From contig JAJDUT010000041.1 of the NCBI GenBank assembly GCA_022826515.1, forward strand, positions 5,408 to 69,407: a DNA stretch of 64,000 nucleotides, read 5' to 3'. The stretch is from Candidatus Latescibacterota bacterium (GTDB lineage: Bacteria > Latescibacterota > UBA2968 > UBA8231). Numbering within the stretch: position 1 is the stretch's first letter; the number at the start of each line of letters is the position of its first letter. Of this stretch, positions 35,225-45,144 are shown piece after piece. The position numbers were made by a program, and so were the translations under genes. The notes under the pieces were generated by a model. That model had not been told where the DNA came from. It worked only from the letters and a program-made list of their open reading frames with translations, and searched no databases.

Positions 35225-37662
35225 TCGGCCTGCTAATCCTCTGCCTCGCCCTCGCCTATCCGCACGGCAGCGAGGCGTCCGACACCCAACTGCAAAAGGC
35301 CCGCGCCCTGTTGACCCAAGCCAAGGGCCAAGACAAAAATCAGGGCTTTGCATACCAAGCCACCTATATGCGCTACTACGAGGTCGGCGACTCGCTCCTG
35401 TTGCAGGGGCAGGCCCGTATCTCGCACAAAGGTGCTGAGCTAGAGGCCGCCGAGATCGTCTTCCGCCGCGACCTCGACCAAGTCGAAGCGCGGGCAGCCC
35501 TCGATTCGCTTGGGCGGGTCGTCGGCCGCCCAGTGTTGCGCCAAGGCGACCAAACCCTGCGCGGCGAGCGCATTCTCTACAACCTCTCCACCGAGCAAGG
35601 AACCATCCTCAAAGGTAAGATCCACCGCGACAAGGGATTTTACGCCGGACACTTGATCCAGACCCGCAGCAGCACTGAGTTCCACGTCCACCAAGGCTCG
35701 TACACCACGTGCGACGCCGACCCCCCGCACTTTGACTTCTACAGCCCACGCATCAAGGTCATAGCCGGCGACATGGCCGTGGCGCGCCCCGTGTATTTCC
35801 GCATCAAGGAGCGGCGGCTGTTGTGGATTCCCTTTTACGTATTCTCGCTGCGCGAAGATCGCCAATCCGGGATTTTGACGCCGAGTTTTGGGCAACGCTC
35901 CCTTAGATTTGGGGCGCGCCAAAGCGAGTGGGAGCTGCGCAACTTGGGCTACTACCTCGCGCCCAACGACTATTGGGACCTATCTCTCGCGACCGACCTG
36001 CGGCAGCGCTCGGGCTGGCTAGGGCGCGCCCGCCTCAACTACGCCGCGCGCTACCGATTCCGAGGGCATGTGAGCACCCAGTTCGAAAACCGCCAAGAGG
36101 GCCGCACGGCCTCGCGCAACTGGCGACTTGAATTCAGGCACAGCCAAGAGTTGGGGCGCGACGCGAGCCTGCGGGCCAACGGCACCTTCCAAAGCAACAA
36201 CAGCTTTGCCCAAGACAACAGCACCAGCCTCCAAGACCGCCTCAACCGCACCCTGCGCTCCAACTTCAGCTACACCCGGCGCTGGCGCGGCTCGGGCAAC
36301 AGCTTGAGCCTGAAAGCGAGCCAGACCAAAAACCTCGACACCGAAACGTCCTCCACCGTCCTGCCCGAACTCAGCCTGCGCAAGAGCCGCAAGCCGATTT
36401 GGGGCCAAGCGGGCCAAAGCCGCCAAAGTCGCCAAAACCTCCCTTGGTACAGCCGCATCTACTACGACGGCAACGCCAGTCTGCGCAACACTCGGCGCGG
36501 CACCCGCACGGACACGACCAGCAAAACCAGGGCCCAAGTGTTCTGGCGCGTCAGCGCACAGTACCGCCCTTTCTCTTGGCTCAACCTTAGCCCAGCGCTC
36601 AACCAAGACTGGAGCGACCAAGACCTGCGCGAAGGCGCAACCCGCAGTCGGCGCGGGGACCGCTTCTCCACCCGCGCAGCCCTGAGCCAGACCTTCTATG
36701 GGCTTTTCAACCCATCCATCGGCCCACTCCAAGCCCTGCGCCACGTGCTCAAACCCAGCGTCTCATTCAGCTACCAAGCCTCCCGCGCCGACACCGGCGG
36801 CGTCTTGGGCTTTGGCGGCAACGGCAGCCCGCTCCAACACCGGCGGACCCTGAACTTGAGCCTCGGCAACACCTTCTGGGCCAAAATCCTGCGCGACGAG
36901 GAAGAGCACAAAGTGCGCCTAGTCCAGCTCAATTTTTCTACGACCTATGACTTTGAGCAAAAGGAGCGCCAGCTAGCCGACCTGCGCACGACCCTCAGCG
37001 TCGAAGCGGGTCGCTACCTGAATTCGCGGCTGACCTTGCGCCACGAATTCTACGACGAGCAAAACCGACTGCACTTGTTGGCACCGCGCCGCGAGCAGCT
37101 CGAAGTCCGGACTTCAACTAGCTGGTCGCGGCGGTCCCAAGCGTCGCGCAGGGAAACCGACAGGTCTGGTGATTTTGACTCCTCCAGCCGCTACGGCCAG
37201 AGTAGTTTCGGCACCGCCAACCCCTACGGATCGAGCAGCTTCGGCTCCGCCAATCCCTATGGCCGGGAATCCTTCGGCTTTGAAAGCGGCCTCATGCGCG
37301 ACATCGACAACCGCCGACGCGGCAGCCGGTTACAACTCAGCCACTACATCTCGCACCGCCGCGCCACCGCTACGACCGCTAGCTTCATCCGCTCTTGGGT
37401 GCGGGCCTCGACCGGCTTTAGCTTGGCGAGCTGGCATTGCAATTATTCGCTCAACTACAATCTGCGCGCCCCAGGGACGCGGCTTTTAGCTACCGAGCGC
37501 ATCACCTATGAGCTGTTGTCCCTGCAAAAAGAATTCCACGACTGGACCGCAACCCTCAACGTGCAGCCGAGCACCTTTCACAAAAACCGGGCATTCTTTC
37601 TTAAGGTGCAGTTAAAAGACATTCCGCAGCTCAAACTCGAGCGCGGCCAGCGGCGCTTCTAG
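35221..37662 (+). CDS. lptD: LPS-assembly protein LptD-like (OstA domain plus beta-barrel)
   Basis: 813 residues. A signal peptide (LLILCLALAYPHGSEAS) is followed by an OstA/LptA-like jellyroll (about 45-160, with LQGQARISHKGAELEA and LRGERILYNLS), then a segment typical of LptD (YTTCDADPPHF, VYFRIKERRLLWIPFYVFSL) and a long beta-barrel rich in alternating hydrophobic residues. LptD inserts lipopolysaccharide in the outer membrane. It lacks the paired cysteines of enterobacterial LptD; only scattered cysteines are present. Ser/Tyr/Gly-rich repeats near residues 655-690 (SSSRYGQSSFG, SSSFGSANPYG) are unusual and probably form a surface loop. Confidence 0.88.
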   Translation: MIGLLILCLALAYPHGSEASDTQLQKARALLTQAKGQDKNQGFAYQATYMRYYEVGDSLLLQGQARISHKGAELEAAEIVFRRDLDQVEARAALDSLGRVVGRPVLRQGDQTLRGERILYNLSTEQGTILKGKIHRDKGFYAGHLIQTRSSTEFHVHQGSYTTCDADPPHFDFYSPRIKVIAGDMAVARPVYFRIKERRLLWIPFYVFSLREDRQSGILTPSFGQRSLRFGARQSEWELRNLGYYLAPNDYWDLSLATDLRQRSGWLGRARLNYAARYRFRGHVSTQFENRQEGRTASRNWRLEFRHSQELGRDASLRANGTFQSNNSFAQDNSTSLQDRLNRTLRSNFSYTRRWRGSGNSLSLKASQTKNLDTETSSTVLPELSLRKSRKPIWGQAGQSRQSRQNLPWYSRIYYDGNASLRNTRRGTRTDTTSKTRAQVFWRVSAQYRPFSWLNLSPALNQDWSDQDLREGATRSRRGDRFSTRAALSQTFYGLFNPSIGPLQALRHVLKPSVSFSYQASRADTGGVLGFGGNGSPLQHRRTLNLSLGNTFWAKILRDEEEHKVRLVQLNFSTTYDFEQKERQLADLRTTLSVEAGRYLNSRLTLRHEFYDEQNRLHLLAPRREQLEVRTSTSWSRRSQASRRETDRSGDFDSSSRYGQSSFGTANPYGSSSFGSANPYGRESFGFESGLMRDIDNRRRGSRLQLSHYISHRRATATTASFIRSWVRASTGFSLASWHCNYSLNYNLRAPGTRLLATERITYELLSLQKEFHDWTATLNVQPSTFHKNRAFFLKVQLKDIPQLKLERGQRRF

Positions 37663-37667
37663 GGTAG

Positions 37668-37695
37668 TTGACAGTAGTACGATGGGGGGTACTTT
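37668..37695 (+). promoter_or_regulatory. Possible promoter upstream of dtd
   Basis: TTGACA at 37668-37673 and TACTTT at 37690-37695, with a 16-base spacer. The -35 box is perfect, the -10 weak. It lies in the only sizeable gap of this gene run. Confidence 0.4.
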
Positions 37696-37772
37696 AAGAC
37701 CTATATGATCGTTTTTCCTAGCGAGTTTTCCCAGATGCCGACGGCGTCTCCGCCGATCTTGCACTCCCTCCC

Positions 37773-38216
37773 GTGAAAGTCCTCGTCCAGCGCGTCAGCC
37801 ACGCTAGTGTCCACGTCGATGGCCAACTCCACGGCCAAATCGGTCAGGGCCTAGTCCTGCTCGTCGGCTTCGGTCCCGACGACGACGAGCAATCCCTGCG
37901 CTTCTGCGCTGAAAAGTGCGCTCACCTGCGCATCTTTGCCGACGACCAAGGCAAGATGAATCGCTCGGTGCTCGACATCGGCGGCGGCGTGCTCGCCATC
38001 TCGCAGTTTACCCTGTACGGCGACTGCCGCAAAGGCCGCCGCCCCAGCTTCGTCCAAGCTGCCCCGCCCCAAGTCGCCGAGCGCCTGTACGAGCGCTTTC
38101 TCGACCTGCTCGCCGAACAGGGCTTGCCGCCCCAGCGCGGCGTCTTCGGTGCGTACATGCAGGTCGAAATCCACAACGACGGGCCAGTTACCTTAATGGT
38201 GGAGTCGCCCGCGTGA
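37773..38216 (+). CDS. dtd: D-aminoacyl-tRNA deacylase
   Basis: 147 residues, normal size. It has VQRVSHASV at the start, SQFTLYGDCRKGRRPSF with the substrate-binding region, and the cross-subunit motif NDGPVTLMVE. The enzyme removes D-amino acids from tRNA. The start is GTG 37773. The stop overlaps maf as GTGA. Confidence 0.95.
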   Translation: MKVLVQRVSHASVHVDGQLHGQIGQGLVLLVGFGPDDDEQSLRFCAEKCAHLRIFADDQGKMNRSVLDIGGGVLAISQFTLYGDCRKGRRPSFVQAAPPQVAERLYERFLDLLAEQGLPPQRGVFGAYMQVEIHNDGPVTLMVESPA

Positions 38217-38800
38217 AGCCACTCATCCTCGGCTCGGCCTCGCCCCGGCGCGCCGCGCTGTTGCGCCAACTCGCCCTGCCTTTTACCGTCGTCCCCAGTC
38301 CGGTGGCAGAGCCGGTGCCCGCAACAGCCATCCCGACCGACTACGCACTCGAATCGGCCGTGGCCAAAGCCCAGGCCGTAGCCAGCATAGTCGCTGCAGA
38401 CGCCATCATCATCGCCGCGGACACCATCGTCTGCTGCAATGGCGCTATATTGGGCAAGCCCGCCGACGCAGCCGACGCGGCTTCCATGCTCGGTCGCCTC
38501 TCGGGCAGGGTCCATCAGGTCTATACCGGACTAGCCATCCAAAGCGGCGAGCAGCTTCTGCGGGAAGCTGTTTGTACCCAAGTGGAGATGCGACCCTTGA
38601 CCGCCGCCGACATCGCCGCTTACGTCGCCAGCGGCGAACCCCTCGACAAGGCCGGAGGCTATGGCATACAGGGGCTAGGGGCGCGCTTTATTGAACGCAT
38701 CGCAGGTTGTTATTATAATGTAGTTGGTCTGCCCTTAGCTCGTCTTTGCGTCCTTTTGAGCGCGGTGGGGTGCGACCTAAACGATCAGGCCACAAAATGA
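38213..38800 (+). CDS. maf: Maf-family nucleotide pyrophosphatase
   Basis: 195 residues from GTG 38213. LILGSASPRRAALLRQL at the start, then ADTIVCCNGAILGKP and LSGRVHQVYTGLAI are the Maf signatures. Maf proteins hydrolyse noncanonical nucleoside triphosphates (dTTP, UTP or m7GTP types). A longer open frame begins within dtd, but the GTG gives the canonical N-terminus. The stop overlaps the next gene as ATGA. Confidence 0.93.
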   Translation: MKPLILGSASPRRAALLRQLALPFTVVPSPVAEPVPATAIPTDYALESAVAKAQAVASIVAADAIIIAADTIVCCNGAILGKPADAADAASMLGRLSGRVHQVYTGLAIQSGEQLLREAVCTQVEMRPLTAADIAAYVASGEPLDKAGGYGIQGLGARFIERIAGCYYNVVGLPLARLCVLLSAVGCDLNDQATK

Positions 38801-39804
38801 GCGAAGAAAAACAACAAACCATTGCAGAAGAATTGTCGGCCGCACGCCAAGCGCGCGGCCTCAATCTCGAAGAAATCCAAGAACAGAGCGGCATTAGTCT
38901 TTCCGTCTTACAGGGCCTAGAAACCGACCAGTTCGATGTGGTTGAACCGGTCTTCGTCCGCTTAGCCCTGAAAACATATGCCGAACACCTCGGCCTCGAC
39001 CCCGAGCCATTCCTGAGCCGCTTTGACCAACAGTACGGCCGGATAATGAAAGCTCGCTCCGAACCTGTGGTCGTCCTATCGCAGCCTACTCCGCCGCGCC
39101 GCTCGCGTAAGCCGCTGATCGTCACCGGCTCGATAATAGGTGCCGGCTGCGTCCTCGCCGTGGCGTTCTTCTACTTTTTCGGCGATAAACAGACCCCAAC
39201 ACAAGCGATTGACGACCCAACACAAGCGATTGAAATCCCAACACAAGAGACCGAAATCCCAACACAAGAGACCGAAACCCCAACACAAGAGACCGAAATC
39301 CCAACACAAGAGACCGAAATCCCAACGCAAGAGACCGAAATCCCAACGCAAGAGACCGAAATCCCAACGCAAACGGCCCACATCTCGTCCCAATCTCAGC
39401 CGACAACCACTCCAAGCGACCCGTCCGTCGAGTCATCCACCGAACTGGCTGAGCCTCCCGCAACCGGGGCGACTGCCCAAACCACCGAACCCGTCCCCGT
39501 GGTCCTCGAACTGGAGGCCCGCGACTCCACTTGGGTGCAAATCCGCTGGGATGACGCAGCAGAAAACTTTGAAGCCATCGTTCCACCCGGCGAGCGCCAC
39601 CGCTTTGAGGCCCGCGACCATTTGGTCGTGCTCTCGACTCGTCCCCACGGCTTGAGCTATTGGTTGAATGGCCAACTGCTTGGCAATGGCCAGCTCGGTG
39701 ACCCCAGCCAAGTGTTGTACTTCCGCGCCGCGGCCGACGGCATCGAGCTTCTAACATTGGACTCACAGCCTTCCGCAGGAGAGGCCCCCGACACCCAACC
39801 ATGA
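38797..39804 (+). CDS. RodZ-like HTH membrane protein with PTQ heptad repeats and DUF4115
   Basis: 335 residues. An N-terminal helix-turn-helix of the RodZ type (AEELSAARQARGLNLEEI, residues 9-26 onward), a transmembrane helix at about 106-128, a linker of nine PTQ-x4 heptads (134-196) and a C-terminal DUF4115-like domain (WVQIRWDDAAENFEA region). RodZ anchors MreB to the membrane for cell shape; no mreB is in the window. The heptads come from a nine-unit 21-base tandem repeat, so length may vary between strains. It is coupled to maf and priA by ATGA overlaps. Confidence 0.85.
   Translation: MSEEKQQTIAEELSAARQARGLNLEEIQEQSGISLSVLQGLETDQFDVVEPVFVRLALKTYAEHLGLDPEPFLSRFDQQYGRIMKARSEPVVVLSQPTPPRRSRKPLIVTGSIIGAGCVLAVAFFYFFGDKQTPTQAIDDPTQAIEIPTQETEIPTQETETPTQETEIPTQETEIPTQETEIPTQETEIPTQTAHISSQSQPTTTPSDPSVESSTELAEPPATGATAQTTEPVPVVLELEARDSTWVQIRWDDAAENFEAIVPPGERHRFEARDHLVVLSTRPHGLSYWLNGQLLGNGQLGDPSQVLYFRAAADGIELLTLDSQPSAGEAPDTQP
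39196..39384 (+). repeat. 21-bp tandem repeat, nine units, inside the RodZ-like gene
   Basis: Units begin CCAACACAAGAGACCGAAATC or a close variant. Units 3, 5 and 6 are identical, the last three use CCAACG, and the first two carry GCGATT. Each unit encodes PTQ plus four residues, so unit changes keep the frame. Confidence 0.95.
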
Positions 39805-42275
39805 TCCAAGGCTACGTAGAGGTCTCCCTGCCGCCCCCCGTAGCGCGCGAGTTGACCTATGGCGTACCTGCTGAATTCGCCGCAGAAGCGCAGCCTGGGG
39901 CCTTAGTGTTGGTGCCGGTAGTCCAGCGCCGACTCACCGGCATTGTCTTAGGGCCAGCTACACTCGGCGACCTTCCCCCAAACAAGATCCGCCCTATCGA
40001 ACAAATCCTCGACACCTCGCTCCTCAGTCCAGAGGTCGTCGCACTCTGCCGCTGGATGGCTTCCTACTACATGGCCCCCCTCGGCAGTGCGCTGATGGCC
40101 GCTCTGCCCCCAGGCGTCAAACTCAGCTCCAACCGCCTCGTACAATTGCGCGACGCACCCACTGGCCACCACGCGGGCATAGAGGCGCGGATCATCGACG
40201 AACTCCAGCGCAGCGGCTCCCTCAAAGTCAGCACCCTCAAGCGCCGCCTCGGCAGCCAGGGCTTGGAAAAGGGCGTGCGCGCCCTGCGCCGCCGCGGACA
40301 CATCGAAGTCGCGCCCGTGCTCGAAGACCGGCGACCCCGCACCCTGAGCCAACGCTGCTTTTTCCTAAACGACGAACCAGCCGCGCACACAGCCATCGCC
40401 GCCATCGAAAAACGCGCCCCGCGCCAAGCGGCCTGTCTGCGCTACTTGCTCGACCACCCCATGGCCGCGCGCAGCGAACTGAGCGCGGCTGGCTTTTCCT
40501 CGGCCGTACTCAAGGCGCTCGAAGGCCGCGGCTTGATTTCACCAACGGCCGAGGAAGTCATCCGCGACCCCCTCGCTCACATCGCCAGCGGCACCCCCCC
40601 AGACCTCATCCCAACAGCCGACCAGCAACAGGTCCTCAATGACCTATCGACCGCACTCGACGCCCAGCAATTCTATCCAGCCTTGCTGCACGGCGTCACC
40701 GGCTCGGGCAAAACCCTCGTGTACGTCCAACTTGTGGCGCAAGCGCTGGCTGCCGGGCGCGGTGCGATCATCTTGGTGCCAGAAATCGCCCTCGCTTGGC
40801 AGATGGTGCGGCGCTTCAAAGAGCACTTCGGCGAGGCGGTCGCCGTCTTCCACAGCCAGCTTTCGGCTGGCGAGCGCTACGACACCTGGCGTCGCTTGCG
40901 CCGCCGCGAGCAGCGCGTGCTCATCGGCGCTCGCTCGGCCATCCTCGCACCGGTAGAAAATTTGGGGCTGATTGTCGTGGACGAAGAGCACGACACCTCG
41001 TACAAGCAAGAAGACCTAGACAGCAGCCACCCCCTCACCTACAACGCCCGCGACCTCGCCTTAGTGCGCGGGCAGCGCGGCAACGCCGTCGTCGTCCTCG
41101 GCTCAGCCACGCCCAGCTTAGAGTCGCATTGGAATGCCGCCACCGGCAAGTATCACCTCCACACCTTGCCCCGCCGTATCGACGACCGCCCCCTGCCGCA
41201 AGTGGCGGTCGTCGATATGAAACAGGAGCCTTTCCAAAGAAAGCAGCGCGCCATCTTCTCGCACGACTTGCGGCGCAAGATGCAAGACCGCCTCGCGCGC
41301 GGCGAGAAAATCATCCTGTTGCAAAATCGCCGCGGCTTCGCGCCCTTCATTAGCTGCACCAACTGTGGCGAACCGATTCAGTGCCCTAGTTGCCGCGTCT
41401 CGCTGACTTATCACCAGCGACCTTCGGCTGAGCTCAGGTCGAAGCCTACCGCCTCTGAGACCCGCTGTCATTACTGCGACTTCGCGGCCCCACCACCGTC
41501 GGTCTGCCCGTCCTGCGGCAGCGCGGAGCTGCGCTTCGCCGGCGTGGGCACCCAAAAGGTCGAGAGCGCCCTATTGGCCCAATTTCCCGGCATCCGCGTC
41601 ATCCGCATGGACGTGGACACCACTGCTTGGAAAGGCGCACACGACGCGCTCGTCGAGCGCTTCCGCAACGGCGAGGCCGACGTGCTACTCGGCACCCAAA
41701 TGGTCGCCAAGGGCCTCGACCTGCCCGAAGTCACGCTAGTCGGCGTGATTTCCGCCGATACCGGCATGCACCTGCCCGACTTCCGCGCGGCCGAGCGCAG
41801 CTTCCAGCTTCTGACCCAAGTCGCTGGCCGCTCGGGGCGCGGCCACACTGCCGGTGAAGTAGTAATCCAGACGCTCCTGCCCGACGACGCAGCCCTGCGC
41901 GCGGCCGCCAACCAAAATTACGCGGCCTTTGCCCACAACGAGCTAGCCCAGCGGCAGCAGGCCGGATTCCCTCCGTTTGGCCGCCTCATCGTCTTCCGCT
42001 GGCGCGGCCCCTGCGAGCAAGCCGTTGAAACCGGATCGCAACAGGGCGTCAACGCCCTGCGACAGGGCCTCGACCAAGATGCGCTCGTGCTCGGGCCGGC
42101 CCCAGCCCCGCTGGCGCGGCTGCGCGGTCACTACCGCTGGCAAGCCCTCTTGCGCGGGTCCTCGGCGCACCATTTGCGCACAACGGCCCTCAGCGCCCTG
42201 CCAGCCATGCGCGCGGTCGCCAAAGATCACGCCCTCCACTTTTCCATTAACATCGACCCTCTAACGATGATGTAG
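39801..42275 (+). CDS. priA: Primosomal protein N' (replication-restart helicase)
   Basis: 824 residues. The N-terminal 3'-DNA-binding domain, then the SF2 motor with HGVTGSGKT (297-305, Walker A) and VDEEHDTSYKQ (motif II), the zinc-binding pairs CTNC, CPSC, CHYC and CPSC, and GTQMVAKGLDLPEVTLVG. PriA reloads the replisome at stalled forks. Start ATG 39801 overlaps the previous stop. Confidence 0.96.
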   Translation: MIQGYVEVSLPPPVARELTYGVPAEFAAEAQPGALVLVPVVQRRLTGIVLGPATLGDLPPNKIRPIEQILDTSLLSPEVVALCRWMASYYMAPLGSALMAALPPGVKLSSNRLVQLRDAPTGHHAGIEARIIDELQRSGSLKVSTLKRRLGSQGLEKGVRALRRRGHIEVAPVLEDRRPRTLSQRCFFLNDEPAAHTAIAAIEKRAPRQAACLRYLLDHPMAARSELSAAGFSSAVLKALEGRGLISPTAEEVIRDPLAHIASGTPPDLIPTADQQQVLNDLSTALDAQQFYPALLHGVTGSGKTLVYVQLVAQALAAGRGAIILVPEIALAWQMVRRFKEHFGEAVAVFHSQLSAGERYDTWRRLRRREQRVLIGARSAILAPVENLGLIVVDEEHDTSYKQEDLDSSHPLTYNARDLALVRGQRGNAVVVLGSATPSLESHWNAATGKYHLHTLPRRIDDRPLPQVAVVDMKQEPFQRKQRAIFSHDLRRKMQDRLARGEKIILLQNRRGFAPFISCTNCGEPIQCPSCRVSLTYHQRPSAELRSKPTASETRCHYCDFAAPPPSVCPSCGSAELRFAGVGTQKVESALLAQFPGIRVIRMDVDTTAWKGAHDALVERFRNGEADVLLGTQMVAKGLDLPEVTLVGVISADTGMHLPDFRAAERSFQLLTQVAGRSGRGHTAGEVVIQTLLPDDAALRAAANQNYAAFAHNELAQRQQAGFPPFGRLIVFRWRGPCEQAVETGSQQGVNALRQGLDQDALVLGPAPAPLARLRGHYRWQALLRGSSAHHLRTTALSALPAMRAVAKDHALHFSINIDPLTMM

Positions 42276-42284
42276 GCCGTTTCC

Positions 42285-44489
42285 ATGCTCTTGCTCCGCC
42301 TCTTTCCCCTGCTGCTTTTGGCCCTGCCCGTCCGCGCCCAGTTATCCGGCACCCAATGGGAAGCCTATACCAGTATGCGCCAAATCAACCGGGTCCTCGT
42401 CCACCAAGACGCGGTCTGGGCCGGCACCAGCGGCGGCGTTCTGCGCTACGACCAGCAGACCCAATCCTATACGCGCTTCACTCGCCGCGACGGCCTGCCG
42501 GGCAATCTCATCTTGAGCCTCTCCGTAGATGCCAACGGCCACCTGTGGTTTGGCACCCGCTCTCAGGGTTTGAGCCGCTATCGGCCCGAGCAAAACCGCT
42601 TCGACCCGCCCTTTCTCGACTTCCAAAACCTCCGCATCAACGCCCTTGAGCCGCATGGGGACATCCTCTACGTCGGCAGCGAGCGCGGCGTCAGTGCGTT
42701 TGTCATCAGCAAGGAAGAGGTCAAGGAAACCTATCGCCGCTTGGGCGAGCTGCCCAAAGATACCGAGGTGACCAGCATTGAAGTGTTTGCCGGTCGCCTG
42801 TGGGCCGGGACCGTCAATGGCCTAGCGTGGGCGGATTTGGACCAGCCCAATCTCCAAGACCCCAGCAGTTGGGCGGCTGAGCCAATAAGGGGCGAGGTGC
42901 GCGACATGCTGGTCTATCAAGACACGCTCTTCGTCGCGGCCACGGACGGCATCTGGCGCGTACATCCCGCGCTCGACCGCCCTGAGCTCGATTATTCCAC
43001 GACTAGCAGCGTTGCTCTCGGCCTCTTCGAGGGGAGCATCGTCACTGGGGCGGCTGACGGCACCTTATCCCAGCGCCAAGCCAACCGTTGGCAGCCGCTA
43101 AATACGTCAGGTATCAGCAGCACGGCCGACCTGTCCGATACCGACGGCCCCCTATGGGTCGCCAGCCATAGCGGCTTGCGCGTCCTCGGCACTGACCCAC
43201 CGCCACCGACCCACGAGCCTAAAGCCAACTTCTTCTTCGACATAGCGCAGACTCCCAACGGCCACCTGTGGGTCGCCTCCGTGCCCAAGGACAATCTACC
43301 CGCTTTTGGTCTGTACGAGTTCGACGGCGAGGGCTGGACTACCCACACCACCAATACCGACCTGGCGTCCAATACCGTCTCGGCCTTGGAGACCGACGGC
43401 GAGGGCTTGCTGTGGGTTGGCCATTGGGGCCGGGGCATTAACGTGCGCGACGCCAACGGCCAGTGGCAGCATCTCACCGCCAATAACTCGGCTCTCGAAG
43501 GCATCGACGGCGGTTCCTTTGTCGCTATCAGCGACATCGACCGCGACGCCAACGGCTTGCTGTGGATTGCCAATGTCCAAAATGGGCTCGTCGTCATGGA
43601 TGGGTGGCCGCCCCAACAGGCCGCGCTCAACAACCAGTTGAACTTCGGCATGTCCGCAGGCCGCGACATGACCAAAATCGCCATTGGTCCCGACGGCCTG
43701 AAGTGGATTGGGACGGCACTCGACGGCTTTTTCCTCTTAGACGATGGCGGCACCCCCTTTGACATCGGCGATGAGACCGGCTTAGTCTTCGACACCGTCG
43801 CTTATCCAGACCTGACCAGCAACGCCGTCATCGACATCCACGTCGATCGCTCGGGGCAAGTGTGGGTCGCCACCAACAACGGCCTCAATGCCGTGCGCGG
43901 CGAGTATTCGCGCACCAACGCGGATTTTGCGGTCGCAAGCTGGAAGGTGTACAACACTGACAACGGCCTACCGTCCAACGCGACTACGTCACTGGCCGAA
44001 GACGACTGGGGACGCATTTGGGTCGGCACCGAAGGCGGCTTGGCCCGCATCAGCACCGAGGGCCAAGTCGAGTTCGCGCTCGACACCAGCGACGGCCTCG
44101 TCAACAACCGCGTCAACTCGCTCTACTTCGATCGGGAAAACGGCGCACTGTGGATTGGCACACTCGGCGGGATGAGCCGCCTGCAACTCGGCACCTCGGG
44201 AACCGCCGCTGGTTCTCGGGCCTACGCGTATCCCAACCCCTTCCACATCGGCGTGCGCGGCGCATCCCTGACCTTTGCCGACCTGCCGCTGGGAGCCAGC
44301 GTGCGCATTTTCACCGCAGCCGGCGAACTCGTCCGTCAGCTCGACGGCGCAGCGGGCGAAGGCGCAGTCACTTGGAATGGCCAGAGTGCGGCGGGTTTTC
44401 TCGTGGGATCGGGCATTTACTACTTTGTCGCGCAAGCAGGAACCGGCGACGCCGTGCGCGGCAAAATCGCCGTGATCAACGACCGCTGA
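42285..44489 (+). CDS. Exported two-component-regulator-type beta-propeller protein with FlgD Ig-like tail
   Basis: 734 residues with a signal peptide (LLLRLFPLLLLALPVRAQ). Repeated blades of the Reg_prop type follow (LWFGTRSQGLSRY, LWVASHSGLRVL, IWVGTEGGLARIS, LWIGTLGGMSRL). The end is a FlgD-type Ig domain (YPNPFHIG, VRIFTAAGELVRQLDG, GIYYFVAQ), which in FCB bacteria often serves as a C-terminal attachment or sorting module. No kinase or receiver domain is attached. It is probably a surface or periplasmic protein of unknown binding role. Confidence 0.85.
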   Translation: MLLLRLFPLLLLALPVRAQLSGTQWEAYTSMRQINRVLVHQDAVWAGTSGGVLRYDQQTQSYTRFTRRDGLPGNLILSLSVDANGHLWFGTRSQGLSRYRPEQNRFDPPFLDFQNLRINALEPHGDILYVGSERGVSAFVISKEEVKETYRRLGELPKDTEVTSIEVFAGRLWAGTVNGLAWADLDQPNLQDPSSWAAEPIRGEVRDMLVYQDTLFVAATDGIWRVHPALDRPELDYSTTSSVALGLFEGSIVTGAADGTLSQRQANRWQPLNTSGISSTADLSDTDGPLWVASHSGLRVLGTDPPPPTHEPKANFFFDIAQTPNGHLWVASVPKDNLPAFGLYEFDGEGWTTHTTNTDLASNTVSALETDGEGLLWVGHWGRGINVRDANGQWQHLTANNSALEGIDGGSFVAISDIDRDANGLLWIANVQNGLVVMDGWPPQQAALNNQLNFGMSAGRDMTKIAIGPDGLKWIGTALDGFFLLDDGGTPFDIGDETGLVFDTVAYPDLTSNAVIDIHVDRSGQVWVATNNGLNAVRGEYSRTNADFAVASWKVYNTDNGLPSNATTSLAEDDWGRIWVGTEGGLARISTEGQVEFALDTSDGLVNNRVNSLYFDRENGALWIGTLGGMSRLQLGTSGTAAGSRAYAYPNPFHIGVRGASLTFADLPLGASVRIFTAAGELVRQLDGAAGEGAVTWNGQSAAGFLVGSGIYYFVAQAGTGDAVRGKIAVINDR

Positions 44490-44490
44490 C

Positions 44491-45144
44491 ATGCGCGGCC
44501 TCTGCGTTGCAATCGCCGTCGCGCTTCTCGCTGCGGACGGCCCGGCCCAGCCCCTATTTACCATTGCGCGGCTGCAATACGGCGGCGGCGGCGACTGGTA
44601 CAGCGACCCCTCTTCCCTGCCCAACTTGCTCCGCTTCTTAAGGGAACACACCCAAATCGACGCGGCCGAAACCGAGGCTCGCGTGCAAATCATGGACGAG
44701 GAGTTGTTTTCCTATCCGTACATCTACATGACCGGGCACGGCAATGTGGCCTTTTCCGCTGAGGAGGCAGCGCGGCTTCGGCACTACTTGGAAAGCGGCG
44801 GTTTTCTCCACGCCGACGACAACTACGGCATGGATGAGAGCTTCCGCCGCGCCATGCGCCAAGTCTTCCCCAACGGCGAGTGGGTAGAACTGTCGCCCGA
44901 GCATCCCCTGTTCCACTGCCACTTTGAGTTGCCAGCGGGCCTGCCCAAAGTCCACGAACACGACGGCAAAAGGCCGCAAGCCCTCGCGCTTTTCACCGGC
45001 GAGCGTCTAGCCGTGCTGTACACTTATGAGGCGGATTTAGGAGACGGCTGGGAAGACCCCGACGTCCACAGCGACCCGGAGAGCAAGCGACTCGACGCCC
45101 TGAAAATGGGTGCCAATATCGCGGTCTGGGCGCTGAGTCACTAG
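44491..45144 (+). CDS. DUF4159 exported protein
   Basis: 217 residues with a signal peptide. The core (IARLQYGGGGDWYSD, YPYIYMTGHGNVAFS, LESGGFLHADDNYG and HPLFHCHFE) is the DUF4159 family, which has a glutamine-amidotransferase-like or ThuA-like fold. Function is not established. It follows the propeller gene after one base and ends convergently with the DUF2752 gene, with four bases of overlap. Confidence 0.9.
   Translation: MRGLCVAIAVALLAADGPAQPLFTIARLQYGGGGDWYSDPSSLPNLLRFLREHTQIDAAETEARVQIMDEELFSYPYIYMTGHGNVAFSAEEAARLRHYLESGGFLHADDNYGMDESFRRAMRQVFPNGEWVELSPEHPLFHCHFELPAGLPKVHEHDGKRPQALALFTGERLAVLYTYEADLGDGWEDPDVHSDPESKRLDALKMGANIAVWALSH

Noticed and set aside
37916..38212. N-terminal extension of maf into dtd
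   Set aside because: The extended part is Arg/Pro-rich shadow of dtd; GTG 38213 gives the canonical Maf start.
39196..39384. CRISPR-like array
   Set aside because: Units are contiguous with no spacers, are 21 bases, and are in frame within a protein; no cas genes in the window.
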